Origin: Neobacillus sp. PS3-40
GTDB lineage: Bacteria; Bacillota; Bacilli; Bacillales; Cytobacillaceae
Assembly: GCF_030915485.1 (NCBI RefSeq)
Contig: NZ_CP133266.1
Coordinates: 186,001-250,000, forward strand
Direction of reading: 5' to 3'
DNA: 64,000 nt
Below, piece by piece: positions 45,758 through 54,161 of the stretch; position 1 is the first letter of the stretch, and the number at the start of each line of letters is the position of its first letter. The position numbers and the translations under genes are program-made. Under the pieces are notes generated by a model. It saw only the letters and a program-made list of their open reading frames with translations, was not told where the DNA came from and searched no databases.

Positions 45758-46289
45758 TGAAAAAATCCCCCTTTATTGCTGGCAATAATTTAAGCTTTGC
45801 CCGCCTAATTCTGGTTTTTATCGTCTCTGCAGATAGTGATAACACATCAGCAATTTCCTTGATATCTAATTGATGTATATACCTTAATATTAAAACTTCC
45901 CGATACTTTTTACTCAGTTCCATAATTTTGGTTATTACTTCTTCATTTTCTACTTTTTTTATAGTGATTGTTTCAGGTGTTAGCTTTGTTTCAGCATCCC
46001 TTGTAAATCCAACTAGCAGAATTTTTTTAAAATAATTTGATTTTATATAGTCTTTACATTGATTAATTGTTATTCGATAAAGCCATGTTTTCAAAGTAGA
46101 CCTTCCTTGAAAAGTATTCAAATGGAGAAAGCATTTTATAAATACATTTTGGACGATGTCCTTTGAGGCTTCTATATCTTTAACATACGAGAATGCTAAA
46201 ATAGAAAGTTCTGTACCAAACAAGTTCATAATTTCTTCTAAAGAATAGTTTGATTCAACACTATATTCTATTTGTTGATAATTCTCCAA
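45750..46289 (-). CDS. ECF-type RNA polymerase sigma factor
   Basis: 179 aa, TTG start behind AGGAGGGG. Region 2 reads LSILAFSYVKDIEASKDIVQ NVFIKCFLHL and TLKTWLYRITINQCKD; region 4 reads LSKKYREVLILRYIHQLDIK EIADVLSLSAETIKTRIRRA. It directs RNA polymerase to envelope-stress type promoters and lies in an operon with its anti-sigma. A GAACC-N17-CGTC promoter upstream predicts autoregulation. Confidence 0.9.
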   Translation of the reverse strand: MENYQQIEYSVESNYSLEEIMNLFGTELSILAFSYVKDIEASKDIVQNVFIKCFLHLNTFQGRSTLKTWLYRITINQCKDYIKSNYFKKILLVGFTRDAETKLTPETITIKKVENEEVITKIMELSKKYREVLILRYIHQLDIKEIADVLSLSAETIKTRIRRAKLKLLPAIKGDFFNE

Positions 46290-46316
46290 AGTATCCCCTC
46301 CTTTTTCTAATGATTA

Positions 46317-46342
46317 GACGAGCAGTTTGTCAGGTACGGTTC
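46317..46342 (-). promoter_or_regulatory. Probable autoregulated ECF promoter
   Basis: On the minus strand GAACC (46342-46338), 17 bases, then CGTC (46320-46317), matching the GAAC-N16/17-CGTC pattern of Bacillus ECF sigma promoters, about 28 bases upstream of the sigma start codon. Confidence 0.65.
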
Positions 46343-46699
46343 AAAAGTGATAAAAGAAAAATAGTAAAAAACTGCCTAATTTGACAGCTACAATAGGCAA
46401 TTTGTTTTGTTTTCATTATTTTTCAATATACTAAATGCCTTGTATATAACTTCATTAACAAAGAGTATATGAGTCTATTATAAATCTCTTCCAAGTCTCC
46501 AAAAATGATTTAAGAAAAATGGGGCATTTTTCCCATTTCGTTTTTTTAGAATGAAAATGACAATCCCCAAAAGAAAATACAATAACATTTTGACAAATAC
46601 TGAATTAATTTTTAACATAAATATTGCTATAGAGAATCTCCTTAATGTAAAAATAGAATTTCACTTCAAACTGATATACTTTTTAGTGAGGTGAGGAAA

Positions 46700-47602
46700 A
46701 TGAATAATGAAATTCGGAATCCTTATGAAAAAAATCTGAAACAAAAACGGCGGCCTAAAGATACCATAGCCACGGGTCGTCGTCATACCGTTGGGCTTAA
46801 ATCGGACGGCACGGTGACGGCTGTGGGTGATAATAAATATGGCCAATGTAATGTAAGCGGTTGGCTCGATATTGTTGCGGTCGCGGCTGGTAATGTTCAT
46901 ATGGCGACGAACACGGGTAATGCTCATACAATCGGTCTTAAATCTGACGGTACTTTGGCAGCTGTTGGTTGGAATAAGCATCACCAATGCGATGTAAACG
47001 AATGGCGCGATATTGTAGCGGTTGCGGCGGGTTGGTGTCGTACCATTGGGCTTAAATCGGATGGTTCGGTGGTAGCTGTGGGCCGAAATAATGAAGGTGA
47101 ATGCAATGTAAGCGACTGGCATAATATTGTTGCGGTCGCGGCGGGTGACTGGCATACCATTGGTCTTAAATTGGACGGCACGGTGACTGCTGTGGGTAAT
47201 AATAGGTATCGCCAATGCAGTGTAAGCGACTGGCGCGGGATAGTGGCGGTTGCGGCGGGTTATCTACATACTGTTGGGCTTAAATCGGATGGCACGGTAG
47301 TTGCTGTGGGTCAAAATAAGGTAGGCCAATGCGATGTGAGTGGCTGGCGCGGTATTGTGGCAATAGCGGTGGGTAGTAGTCATACCATCGGCCTTAAATC
47401 GGACGGCACTGTGGCGGCTGTGGGCTGGAATGTGTATGGTCAATGCAATGTAAGTGACTGGTGCGATATTGTAGCAGTTGCGGCGGGTTGCGCTCATACC
47501 ATTGGCCTTAAATCGGACGGCACGGTGATTGCTGTGGGTGATAATGAATTTGGTCAATGCGATGTAAGCGGCTGGCGCGGTATCCAACTACCCGGCAATT
47601 AG
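46700..47602 (+). CDS. RCC1-repeat (beta-propeller) protein
   Basis: 300 aa, ATG behind GAGGTGAGG. Seven tandem copies of a ~38-residue unit HTIGLKSDGTVVAVGxNxxG QCNVSxWxDIVAVAAG-like, enough for one seven-bladed propeller closing on itself. There is no signal peptide or anchor, so it is probably cytoplasmic. The gene is markedly GC-richer than neighbours and its repeats are ~90% alike at DNA level. Bacterial RCC1-like proteins have no general function. Confidence 0.85.
   Translation: MNNEIRNPYEKNLKQKRRPKDTIATGRRHTVGLKSDGTVTAVGDNKYGQCNVSGWLDIVAVAAGNVHMATNTGNAHTIGLKSDGTLAAVGWNKHHQCDVNEWRDIVAVAAGWCRTIGLKSDGSVVAVGRNNEGECNVSDWHNIVAVAAGDWHTIGLKLDGTVTAVGNNRYRQCSVSDWRGIVAVAAGYLHTVGLKSDGTVVAVGQNKVGQCDVSGWRGIVAIAVGSSHTIGLKSDGTVAAVGWNVYGQCNVSDWCDIVAVAAGCAHTIGLKSDGTVIAVGDNEFGQCDVSGWRGIQLPGN
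46783..47590 (+). repeat. Tandem 114-117 bp repeats within the RCC1 gene
   Basis: The string CATTGG.CTTAAATCGGACGG recurs about every 114-117 bases (near 46786, 46929, 47042, 47158, 47272, 47385, 47501). One unit is lengthened by eight codons (MATNTGNA). High DNA identity suggests recent expansion or gene conversion. Confidence 0.75.
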
Positions 47603-47839
47603 TTTTTGATGTGTCAAGCAACATATTGGCCAGTTTGCGGAAGACTGATCTTATTGAAAATATACTCTTCATCATTGAACACTTGCAGGATACCCTTTAC
47701 CTTCTTACGTAAAGTACTTCCAATCTACTTTTTTTACTGATATTTGATCACGTAAATCATCATATTTTCTACATCCTTGTAATAAAAAATAGATTAAAAT
47801 TAAAAAAATTTGTTTTTTGATTTTAATCACGTCCTTAAT

Positions 47840-47925
47840 TATTTAAGTGCTGCAACTCCTACAATAAATTCAATACAAAGAGCGTTAATCCTTCTTGGAT
47901 TAAGCCCCTTGTAGTTAAATAATAG
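47840..47925 (-). repeat. L-hairpin-R element
   Basis: Drifted left shoulder, then stem TTAATCC/GGATTAA inside GCG...AGC (47882-47905), then CCCTTGTAGTTAAATAATAG. Confidence 0.6.
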
Positions 47926-47974
47926 AAAAAACCTTGTCTAATAAAATGATTCAGTTCTTGTTCAAAGAATAATG

Positions 47975-48075
47975 AATCCCGTTGATCAAGAAGTTTGTTT
48001 TTTACATCCTTTATGATTTAGATCCGCCAAAGGATCCCTTTCTAGAACTCAAGCCCCGGATATCAACAAGAATGA
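47975..48075 (-). repeat. L-hairpin-R element, degenerate
   Basis: AATCCCGTTGATCAAGAAG on the left, GATCC...GGATC in the middle and GAACTCAAGCCCCGGATATC AACAAG on the right follow the element order. Confidence 0.45.
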
Positions 48076-48340
48076 ACTAGAAAACGATCACCCTTCAACC
48101 ATTGCAGAATCGTCATAGCTTGACGAAACATATAATAATTTTTGTCCATTAAGAACGATATATTCTCTGGTTAGATTCAAAATCCTCCGGTTTATATCAA
48201 AAAACGATAATCGTAAATTAATTGCTATGTTATTTCACAAATACTTTTAACAATCCACGAAGGTAAGCGTAATTTTCTAAAAAGGGTTATATAAGTATGA
48301 AATGAAGTGTACATATTCTAACGGACAGGTTAGAGTAACA

Positions 48341-48383
48341 AGAAGAAAAAGCACAGTCGGACATTAACTGTACTTTTTCTTCT
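48341..48383. terminator. Strong hairpin terminator
   Basis: AGAAGAAAAAGCACAGT pairs with ACTGTACTTTTTCTTCT with one mismatch. It lies beside the GNAT fragment at 48405, probably its old terminator. Confidence 0.7.
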
Positions 48384-48404
48384 AGCCTTAAAATTAATAG
48401 AAAC

Positions 48405-48492
48405 CTATCGTAATTTTTTAAGGAGTTTTACATATTCACCATTCTCATCTTCACCTGTAAAAATAACATGGGTAAATCCTTTCTTTTCATAT
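48405..48492 (-). pseudogene. C-terminal fragment of a GNAT-like gene
   Basis: Minus frame YEKKGFTHVIFTGEDENGEY then VKLLKKLR and stop resembles the last 28 residues of a GNAT enzyme. No upstream part is found. Confidence 0.4.
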
Positions 48493-48494
48493 AC

Positions 48495-48821
48495 TTAGTT
48501 TAAGAAGTAACTTCGGTAATATATGAAGGTAAAAACAATGGAGAAAAAGGTATAGACCAATGCAGTAAAGAAAACAATATTCGGAGAAAATTTATAGTCG
48601 TCTCCTTTTAATTTAAAATTGGCTGTTTGTGCTTGAATCATTCCATCAGAAAGGCGAGAAGTTAATCCTCCTTTAGATGAAAAGAACCAAATAATAGTAC
48701 TGAGAACCAAGCCAACAACAAATGAACAATCAATGAATCTCGTATTAGTAATACTTGCGATTACATAATTGAGCCCTAATAAAACGAACAAAGTTAGGAC
48801 AATGCTAATCAAACGCTTCAT
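48495..48821 (-). CDS. Uncharacterised membrane protein, 108 aa
   Basis: ATG behind GGGGAGGTAAAGGG. Three spans: ISIVLTLFVLLGLNYVIASI, CSFVVGLVLSTIIWFFSSKG and NIVFFTALVYTFFSIVFTFI, the first two joined by a short loop and separated from the third by a polar loop (MIQAQTANFKLKGDD). An upstream-extended frame lacks a ribosome-binding site. Not recognised. Confidence 0.65.
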   Translation of the reverse strand: MKRLISIVLTLFVLLGLNYVIASITNTRFIDCSFVVGLVLSTIIWFFSSKGGLTSRLSDGMIQAQTANFKLKGDDYKFSPNIVFFTALVYTFFSIVFTFIYYRSYFLN

Positions 48822-49091
48822 ATTTCCCTTTACCTCCCCAATATTTAAATCTGCATATTCAAATAATACCATAAAATGGTTATTAGGCATTTATTTATTA
48901 CATACTATTCCTCTTCGCCTAATGAAAAATATCAAACATTAAAAGGAAAAACTAGCATTATTATAAACTAAAAAAATCAAGATTCGGAACTATTTTACAA
49001 TTAATTCCGAAGACGGTGATATAATTTAATAGGAACATGAATGATATTTACATATTTTACACTTTGGAATGATTCAATGGAAAGTGGGGTT

Positions 49092-50000
49092 ATGATGAGA
49101 AAAGGGTTATTAAAACGGTTATCTACTAACATATTTAAGGTATTGATTAAAACATTTTTACTCCTATTAAGTGCGAGCAGTATAGCTTCTCTTCGCTCGT
49201 TAGTTTATTTTATGGATAATGGAAGTTATACTTCACAAGGTTTTGGATTTTATCCGATTCAGTTTGGTAAGACAGTTATTACTACATTTTCCCATTTATT
49301 CTCTTTTTATGATTCCAAAATTGTTTACTTGAATAAACAATATGACGTATTTCCCTATATTATAGATTCATATTTCTACACGATGGTGGTTTTATTTTCC
49401 GCCTTACTTATCACAATCCTTATGTCGTTCTTTTTTTCATATGTATTCTTTTTCTTTTCTAAATATTTTCAAAGGGCTTTCAAAGGGCTTTTATTAGTGT
49501 TGGATTCTATACCTGATATCATCATCATTCTTGTCAGCCAATTATTCGTCATCCGCCTATATCAACTAACAGGCTTTAAAATGTTCCAACTATATGGAAT
49601 TGGAAGTAAAGTTTATCTTCTTCCAATCATCTGCTTAAGCTTTGTTCCAATTGTGATGGTCATCAAAATCATGATAAAGATTTTCGAAGAAGAAATCGAG
49701 GAACAATATGTGGAGTTTGCTTTTGCTAAAGGGTTATCCCGATCGAATGTGTTAGTAAAACATGTTATTCGAAATGTTATCAAATCCTTATATAGCCATA
49801 TCGGCTTGATCTATTGGTATATGTTATCATCATTATTTATTATTGAATACCTCTTTCAAATGCAAGGATTTACACTTCTTTTATATAGATCTAGTGATAA
49901 CAGTTTATCATCCATCGCAATTATAATGATATTAATTCCATTTGGGTTAATGAAAGCTACTTCTTTCAAAGCATATGAAAGGAGAGTATTTAATGACTAG
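49092..50000 (+). CDS. ABC transporter permease, OppB/DppB-like
   Basis: About 302 aa with six spans. The EAA-type loop EEQYVEFAFAKGLSRSNVLV KHVIRN shows a binding-protein-dependent permease of the peptide/nickel type. ATG at 49092 or 49095 follows GTGGGG; ATGs at 49041 and 49077 are also open. It overlaps the second permease by 26 bases. No ATPase or binding-protein gene is adjacent, so the transporter must borrow those subunits. Confidence 0.75.
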   Translation: MMRKGLLKRLSTNIFKVLIKTFLLLLSASSIASLRSLVYFMDNGSYTSQGFGFYPIQFGKTVITTFSHLFSFYDSKIVYLNKQYDVFPYIIDSYFYTMVVLFSALLITILMSFFFSYVFFFFSKYFQRAFKGLLLVLDSIPDIIIILVSQLFVIRLYQLTGFKMFQLYGIGSKVYLLPIICLSFVPIVMVIKIMIKIFEEEIEEQYVEFAFAKGLSRSNVLVKHVIRNVIKSLYSHIGLIYWYMLSSLFIIEYLFQMQGFTLLLYRSSDNSLSSIAIIMILIPFGLMKATSFKAYERRVFND

Positions 50001-50892
50001 GAAAAAACAGTCTAAATTGATTTTATATGTCATTTTCGTTTTTTTACTTCTTTTATTAATAGCTAGTTTTGTATTTGAATTTGGAATAAATAAAACAATT
50101 GAACCTGAAAGGTTAATTTACACTGCGGAAGGTAAGATTGTAAAACCGCCATTTCCATCATCTCTTAAGCATCCATTAGGAACAGACAAAAATGGAAATG
50201 ACCTATTAACAAAATTAGTAATAGGTTTTAAATATACATTCCTCATTTCAATTGGCGTCACTTTTCTCAGAATGTTGATCGGGACTGTTTTTAGTTTTTT
50301 AATTTTATTTTTTTTAAAGCCTATAAAGCCTTATATTGAATCATTTTTAACTCCTTTTCTGTATGTTCCAGCCTTTCTGCTATTTATGTTATTAGCAAGA
50401 GAAGAGGAAATAATCATTATGACTCACGGAGAATTCTTTCTGATATTTTATCAGATGCTTGTTATAGTTTTAATCGGAGCCCCACCTTTAATGTCACTTT
50501 TAATGAAGGAATTCGAGCAATTATTAAACAAGGACTATGTTATAGTGTCACGATTATTAGGGGCAAGTAAATTTCATATTGCAATAAGACAAATACTCCC
50601 TGTTTTCAAAATGCGGTTTTATATTGTTTTTATACAGCAGACAATTACTACCATCATTTTATTAACTCATCTTGGTGTCTTTCAAATTTTCATTGGAGGA
50701 AAAGCGAGGGGAGGAATTATCGGCGATGACAATAAGTTCCTATCAAAATCTAGTGAATGGGGTGGTATGATCGGTCAGAGTATATTTGATATGGTCCATT
50801 TTCCGTGGCTATTATTATATCCTGCAGCAGCTGTGGTAGGTTTAATACTGTTGTTAAATATTATTATTAAGCAAGTAGATAATATTGAATAG
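49975..50892 (+). CDS. ABC transporter permease, OppC/DppC-like
   Basis: 305 aa, the likely start being the ATG at 49993 behind AAAGGAGAG. The N-terminal soluble segment carries PPFPSSLKHPLGTDKNGNDL, typical of DppC/OppC (HPLGTDxxGRD), and the EAA loop reads YVIVSRLLGASKFHIAIRQI LP. Together with the preceding gene it forms the membrane dimer of a peptide-type importer. Confidence 0.8.
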   Translation: MKGEYLMTRKKQSKLILYVIFVFLLLLLIASFVFEFGINKTIEPERLIYTAEGKIVKPPFPSSLKHPLGTDKNGNDLLTKLVIGFKYTFLISIGVTFLRMLIGTVFSFLILFFLKPIKPYIESFLTPFLYVPAFLLFMLLAREEEIIIMTHGEFFLIFYQMLVIVLIGAPPLMSLLMKEFEQLLNKDYVIVSRLLGASKFHIAIRQILPVFKMRFYIVFIQQTITTIILLTHLGVFQIFIGGKARGGIIGDDNKFLSKSSEWGGMIGQSIFDMVHFPWLLLYPAAAVVGLILLLNIIIKQVDNIE

Positions 50893-50918
50893 CCAATTTC
50901 CATTGGAGACATAAGATA

Positions 50919-51059
50919 TTGAACGCATTATGCTCGTTTGATTTCAACCAACTTCAAGGTATCAATGAAAGTGATGAAACCTTCGAATTTCAGCGTGTCA
51001 AAAATCACATAACACCACAGTTGAAATGCTTAGAAGAGCATAATAATAGACCGCATTAA
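50919..51059 (+). CDS. Possible small ORF or gene remnant, 46 aa
   Basis: A TTG-started frame behind TTGGAGAC encodes a hydrophilic peptide beginning LNALCSFDFNQLQGINESDE and ending EEHNNRPH. It runs into a terminator hairpin. It may be the end of a lost gene. Not recognised. Confidence 0.25.
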   Translation: MNALCSFDFNQLQGINESDETFEFQRVKNHITPQLKCLEEHNNRPH

Positions 51060-51066
51060 ACGGTCT
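51048..51066. terminator. Short hairpin between convergent genes
   Basis: AGACCG pairs with CGGTCT over a 7-base loop, between the permease operon and the minus-strand 74-aa gene. Confidence 0.5.
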
Positions 51067-51280
51067 TGTTAGTATTTTCTCTCTCCTCGTATTCAATTTG
51101 ATGTTTTGTATCCTGTACCGGACTATCTTGCTTACTATCGACTTTAATACCCGAAGTAATGTCATCAAATGGTGTATATCTATTAGAAGGTTTTGATTGC
51201 CTTTTTATCATTCGGTAAAAAACAATACCAATTATTGAAATAACGAATAAAGCAAAAACATATTCCATAAATACAATCAC
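51056..51280 (-). CDS. Small single-span membrane protein, 74 aa
   Basis: N-terminal hydrophobic span MEYVFALFVISIIGIVFYRM then a polar tail (KRQSKPSNRYTPFDDITSG). Ribosome-binding site AAGGAGTG. No family recognised. Confidence 0.55.
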   Translation of the reverse strand: MIVFMEYVFALFVISIIGIVFYRMIKRQSKPSNRYTPFDDITSGIKVDSKQDSPVQDTKHQIEYEERENTNKTV

Positions 51281-51433
51281 TCCTTATATGATTTGTTTGT
51301 TACTTTATTCTATAATAATCCATAATTTACCTTTGTTGAAAAACAACAAACATTACGAAAACAGCCTTTTAAAAGAAAATGTTCTATCCTCACTGAAAAC
51401 GTAAATATCCAAGAATAATTTGCCCAAAGAAAA

Positions 51434-51479
51434 GGCGATACCCTTTGTTTAAGTATCGCCCCCTGTTAGCTCAATATCA
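51434..51479 (-). repeat. L-hairpin-R element, hairpin and right shoulder
   Basis: Stem GGCGATAC/GTATCGCC (51434-51460), then CCCTGTTAGCTCAATATCA. Left shoulder degenerate. Confidence 0.7.
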
Positions 51480-51495
51480 TTTTTTGTTCTTAAAG

Positions 51496-52428
51496 TTATT
51501 CTAAAAAAGCAGATAATTTTTCAATAAAATTATCTGTCTCCTCTAAATAAGGAAAATGAGCACTCTTGTTAAATAAAATAAGCTTACTATTTATTAGGTT
51601 TCTATGAATTAGGTTAGAAATCGCTAATCCTGAATTTCTATCCTGTGCTCCTGTAATTATTAATATAGATTGATGTATATCCTTTAGACGTTCGAATAAA
51701 GGTATTTTGGGAGGATTATTTTGTAATGCCTTTAGCATTAGCCCTGTATTAACCAAACCACTTTCTTCAGTTAAGCGGCGATATTCTTTTGCAATATTTT
51801 GATTCTCAAAAAATAAACGATCTACTGATTCTGAATCAACAGATTTCCATATTTCCAAGTATTTCTCCTCAATAGAATTTTGTTGGCTAAGGATTTGTTC
51901 CACTTTATGGACTAAAGTAGTATCACCAATTGACATAAAACCTACTAATTGTATTAAGTATTGAATTTTTAACCCTATTAAGCTAGGGCTTGATAGTATA
52001 ATTTTATTGATTTTATTTGGAAGAGCGTGGGCAATTTCAAGTGCTAATTCTCCACCAAATGAATATCCAAGCAAATCTACTTTATCAAAACCAGTCCTTT
52101 CTTGTAATTCCTTAAAATCACCTATCAACTCTTTAAAAGTATATGCATTATCGGTACCCGGGCTACCACTTCTTCCGCAGCCGCGTTGTTCATAATAAAT
52201 AATTGTTCTTTCTTTAGAGAGTAAAGGACCAATTGTTCTTTCAAAAAAGTATAAATTTCCTCCTGGACCCCCGTGAATAATAAATAAAGGTATCGTATTA
52301 TTTTCTTGTCCCTCAACCTTTATCCAATGGTAGATACCATTTATCATCAATCTATATTCTCCATTTTTCACTTTCAAAAAATCACCTAATTTTATATCTG
52401 AATAAGGATAATAATATATATCCGCCAT
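51496..52428 (-). CDS. Alpha/beta hydrolase (proline iminopeptidase-like)
   Basis: 310 aa. Oxyanion motif HGGPGGNLYF, YYEQRGCGRS after it, the nucleophile elbow GYSFGG (Ser ~123), an acid in ITGAQDRNSG and a His in NKSAHFPYLEE. HGGPGG plus the DQRGxGxS-like block point to the prolyl iminopeptidase-type group, though such calls often cover esterases. Cytoplasmic. Single gene behind its own repeat element. Confidence 0.82.
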   Translation of the reverse strand: MADIYYYPYSDIKLGDFLKVKNGEYRLMINGIYHWIKVEGQENNTIPLFIIHGGPGGNLYFFERTIGPLLSKERTIIYYEQRGCGRSGSPGTDNAYTFKELIGDFKELQERTGFDKVDLLGYSFGGELALEIAHALPNKINKIILSSPSLIGLKIQYLIQLVGFMSIGDTTLVHKVEQILSQQNSIEEKYLEIWKSVDSESVDRLFFENQNIAKEYRRLTEESGLVNTGLMLKALQNNPPKIPLFERLKDIHQSILIITGAQDRNSGLAISNLIHRNLINSKLILFNKSAHFPYLEETDNFIEKLSAFLE

Positions 52429-52448
52429 TTTATTAACATATCATTTTT

Positions 52449-52543
52449 AAACTATTCCGAATCTTTAGTTTGTGAAGAAAAAAAGCCACCAAAATGTGCA
52501 GCTGGCTCTTCAACTATTGCTACCCGATAGTTCAACAAGAAAC
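52449..52543 (-). repeat. L-hairpin-R element
   Basis: Left shoulder ends TTTAGTTTGTGAAGAAAAAA; stem AGCCA...TGGCT; right shoulder TCTTCAACTATTGCTACCCG ATAGTTCAACAAG. It ends one base before the next gene's stop codon. Confidence 0.75.
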
Positions 52544-52544
52544 A

Positions 52545-53081
52545 CTAAAAATTTCTTGTTTCTAACCATTCATTTTCTAAAATACTCATTTCCCACAAGT
52601 TCCAATATTCATCATCATTTTTTCTTGAGTCCCTTAGTAATCCCTCTTTGATAAAACCCACCTTTTCATAACAAGCTATTGCAGATACATTGAAATCAAA
52701 CACTCCAAGACTAACTCTATGTAAATTAAGTTCATCAAATGCCACTTTGAGGATTTCTTTCATCAAGAGTTTACCTATTCCTTTACCTCTGACATTTTTA
52801 TCACTAACTAATACTTTTCCTACTCGTGCAGATTTGTTTATTCTATCAATTTTCCCCAAAGAAATATGACCAATTACATCTCCAGTTTCATTACTTATTA
52901 CTTTATAAACCAAAGTAACAGAGTTATCATTATTGGCATTCTCAATGTATTTTTCTAACTGATTTTCAGTTAAGGGATATGAGAAAGCAGGTCCTCCCCA
53001 TTGAAGTAAAAACTGAGGTGTATCAATCCAATCAATAAGCTGTTTGAAATCTGTACGTTCAAAATATTTTAGTTTGACCAT
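52545..53081 (-). CDS. GNAT-family N-acetyltransferase (RimJ/RimL-like)
   Basis: 178 aa, start behind AAAGGAG. N-terminal DFKQLIDWIDTPQFLLQWGG, the acetyl-CoA loop VRGKGIGKLLMKEIL and NVSAIACYEKVGFIKEGLLR are typical. Members of this group acetylate ribosomal proteins, antibiotics or polyamines; no specific assignment. Confidence 0.82.
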   Translation of the reverse strand: MVKLKYFERTDFKQLIDWIDTPQFLLQWGGPAFSYPLTENQLEKYIENANNDNSVTLVYKVISNETGDVIGHISLGKIDRINKSARVGKVLVSDKNVRGKGIGKLLMKEILKVAFDELNLHRVSLGVFDFNVSAIACYEKVGFIKEGLLRDSRKNDDEYWNLWEMSILENEWLETRNF

Positions 53082-53128
53082 TAGAACTTCTCCTTTACTT
53101 TGTTTTTTCTAATCCCATTATATATTCT

Positions 53129-53198
53129 TGTTCAACTGCTTCGTTAGTGAAAAAGCGCTCCTGCTTATTGCAGAAACGCCCCCGTTTGTTGAATAAGG
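53129..53198 (-). repeat. L-hairpin-R element
   Basis: Left shoulder TTCAACTGCTTCGTTAGTGA; stem GCGCTCCTGC/GCAGAAACGC; right shoulder CCCCGTTTGTTGAATAAGG. Confidence 0.8.
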
Positions 53199-53212
53199 AA
53201 AGGTAATAAATT

Positions 53213-53596
53213 TCATTTAGACCTAACAATCAATTTTTTCCCTGCTTCTTTAATACCTTCAAATTTAACAGTACTCTTATTTGCCAATTCTAATTTGGCA
53301 TTGTAATAGTCCCAAGTGTCCGTATTGTTTGTATACTTTTCGATAGTTTTTAACATCCCCTTAATTAACTTAGATGATCGTTCATCTGTTGGTTGCTCTT
53401 CAAATATAAGTCTAAGCTTTTCAGTTTCTCCATCAAATGCTCCTACGCAATCAATACCTTTTGATTTTTTATAAAAATCCTCTGAATTAGATACAGCTTC
53501 ACCTATATCTTGCTCTGGTGGTTTACTACATCCGCCAATAATGAATAATGAAAATAAATAGAAACATAAAAAAAACGTTAAATTTCTTTTTTTCAA
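53213..53596 (-). CDS. Lipoprotein, 127 aa
   Basis: TTG start behind CGGAGGTGG; an upstream ATG precedes the ribosome-binding site. A type II signal (LTFFLCFYLFSLFIIGGC) ends in lipobox IGGC, so it is anchored outside the membrane by its N-terminal Cys. The rest is helical with two conserved-looking stretches (FYKKSKGIDCVGAFDGE; DYYNAKLELANKSTVK). Not recognised. Confidence 0.7.
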   Translation of the reverse strand: MKKRNLTFFLCFYLFSLFIIGGCSKPPEQDIGEAVSNSEDFYKKSKGIDCVGAFDGETEKLRLIFEEQPTDERSSKLIKGMLKTIEKYTNNTDTWDYYNAKLELANKSTVKFEGIKEAGKKLIVRSK

Positions 53597-53659
53597 ATAC
53601 GTTCCACCTCCGTAAGTGATATACAAATTTTACCGCGACTTCATGTTTAAAAATTTATT

Positions 53660-53748
53660 TTTATTGAACAAACCTGTCCATTGAAAAAGAAAAAGGATCG
53701 CCGGTAGCAACCCTTTTTGAAATCAAGCCCTCTTTAGTCAATTAGAAT
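53660..53748 (-). repeat. L-hairpin-R element
   Basis: Left shoulder TTGAACAAACCTGTCCATTG; stem AAAAAGG/CCTTTTT; right shoulder AATCAAGCCCTCTTTAGTCA ATTAGAA, which contains the stop (TTA at 53742) of the next gene. Confidence 0.75.
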
Positions 53749-53930
53749 ATACTATTATTATTTTTTTCTTCATATAGTTCAATTACCTTATCCAATTTAT
53801 CTTCAATACGTTTTAGATGTTCTTTTCTCTTCTTTAAAGAACGAGCGAACGCAATTATAAAAACTATTAAAAAAATAGGAATAAGAATTGTAATTAATTG
53901 AAAAATAATATCCCCAATATTTAATCCCAT
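53742..53930 (-). CDS. DUF4083-like small membrane protein, 62 aa
   Basis: One span (FQLITILIPIFLIVFIIAFA) then a charged coiled-coil (KKRKEHLKRIEDKLDKVIEL). The pattern NIGDxIFQLI...RIExKxD matches DUF4083 proteins of Bacillus. Ribosome-binding site AAAGGGGTG. Function unknown. Confidence 0.6.
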   Translation of the reverse strand: MGLNIGDIIFQLITILIPIFLIVFIIAFARSLKKRKEHLKRIEDKLDKVIELYEEKNNNSIF

Positions 53931-54062
53931 ATATTAATCACCCCTTTAAAAATTTTATATTGTAAACTCAAATTCAAGGAAATTATTACCTTAAGTAGTT
54001 CTGTACGCAAAAGAATAGTACCTTTAATTTGCAAGAGTATGGTTCAAATATGAGTGTTCACT

Positions 54063-54152
54063 TGTTCAACTATACTGAGACGTTTGTTGAAAAAGAAAAA
54101 AGATCGCCGCAGCCATCCCATTTTTAACATACCCACCCTATTGTTCAAGAAC
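54063..54152 (-). repeat. L-hairpin-R element
   Basis: Left shoulder TTCAACTATACTGAGACGTT TGTTGAAAAAG; weak stem GATCGC...; right shoulder CATACCCACCCTATTGTTCA AG. Confidence 0.65.
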
Positions 54153-54161
54153 ATTCTTTAA

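Larger units (their letters stand above)
47603..48404. other. Non-coding stretch with two repeat-family copies
   Basis: No gene seen over 800 bases. Contents are two L-hairpin-R copies (47840-47925 and a drifted one at 47975-48075) and a strong terminator (48341-48383). Confidence 0.5.
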
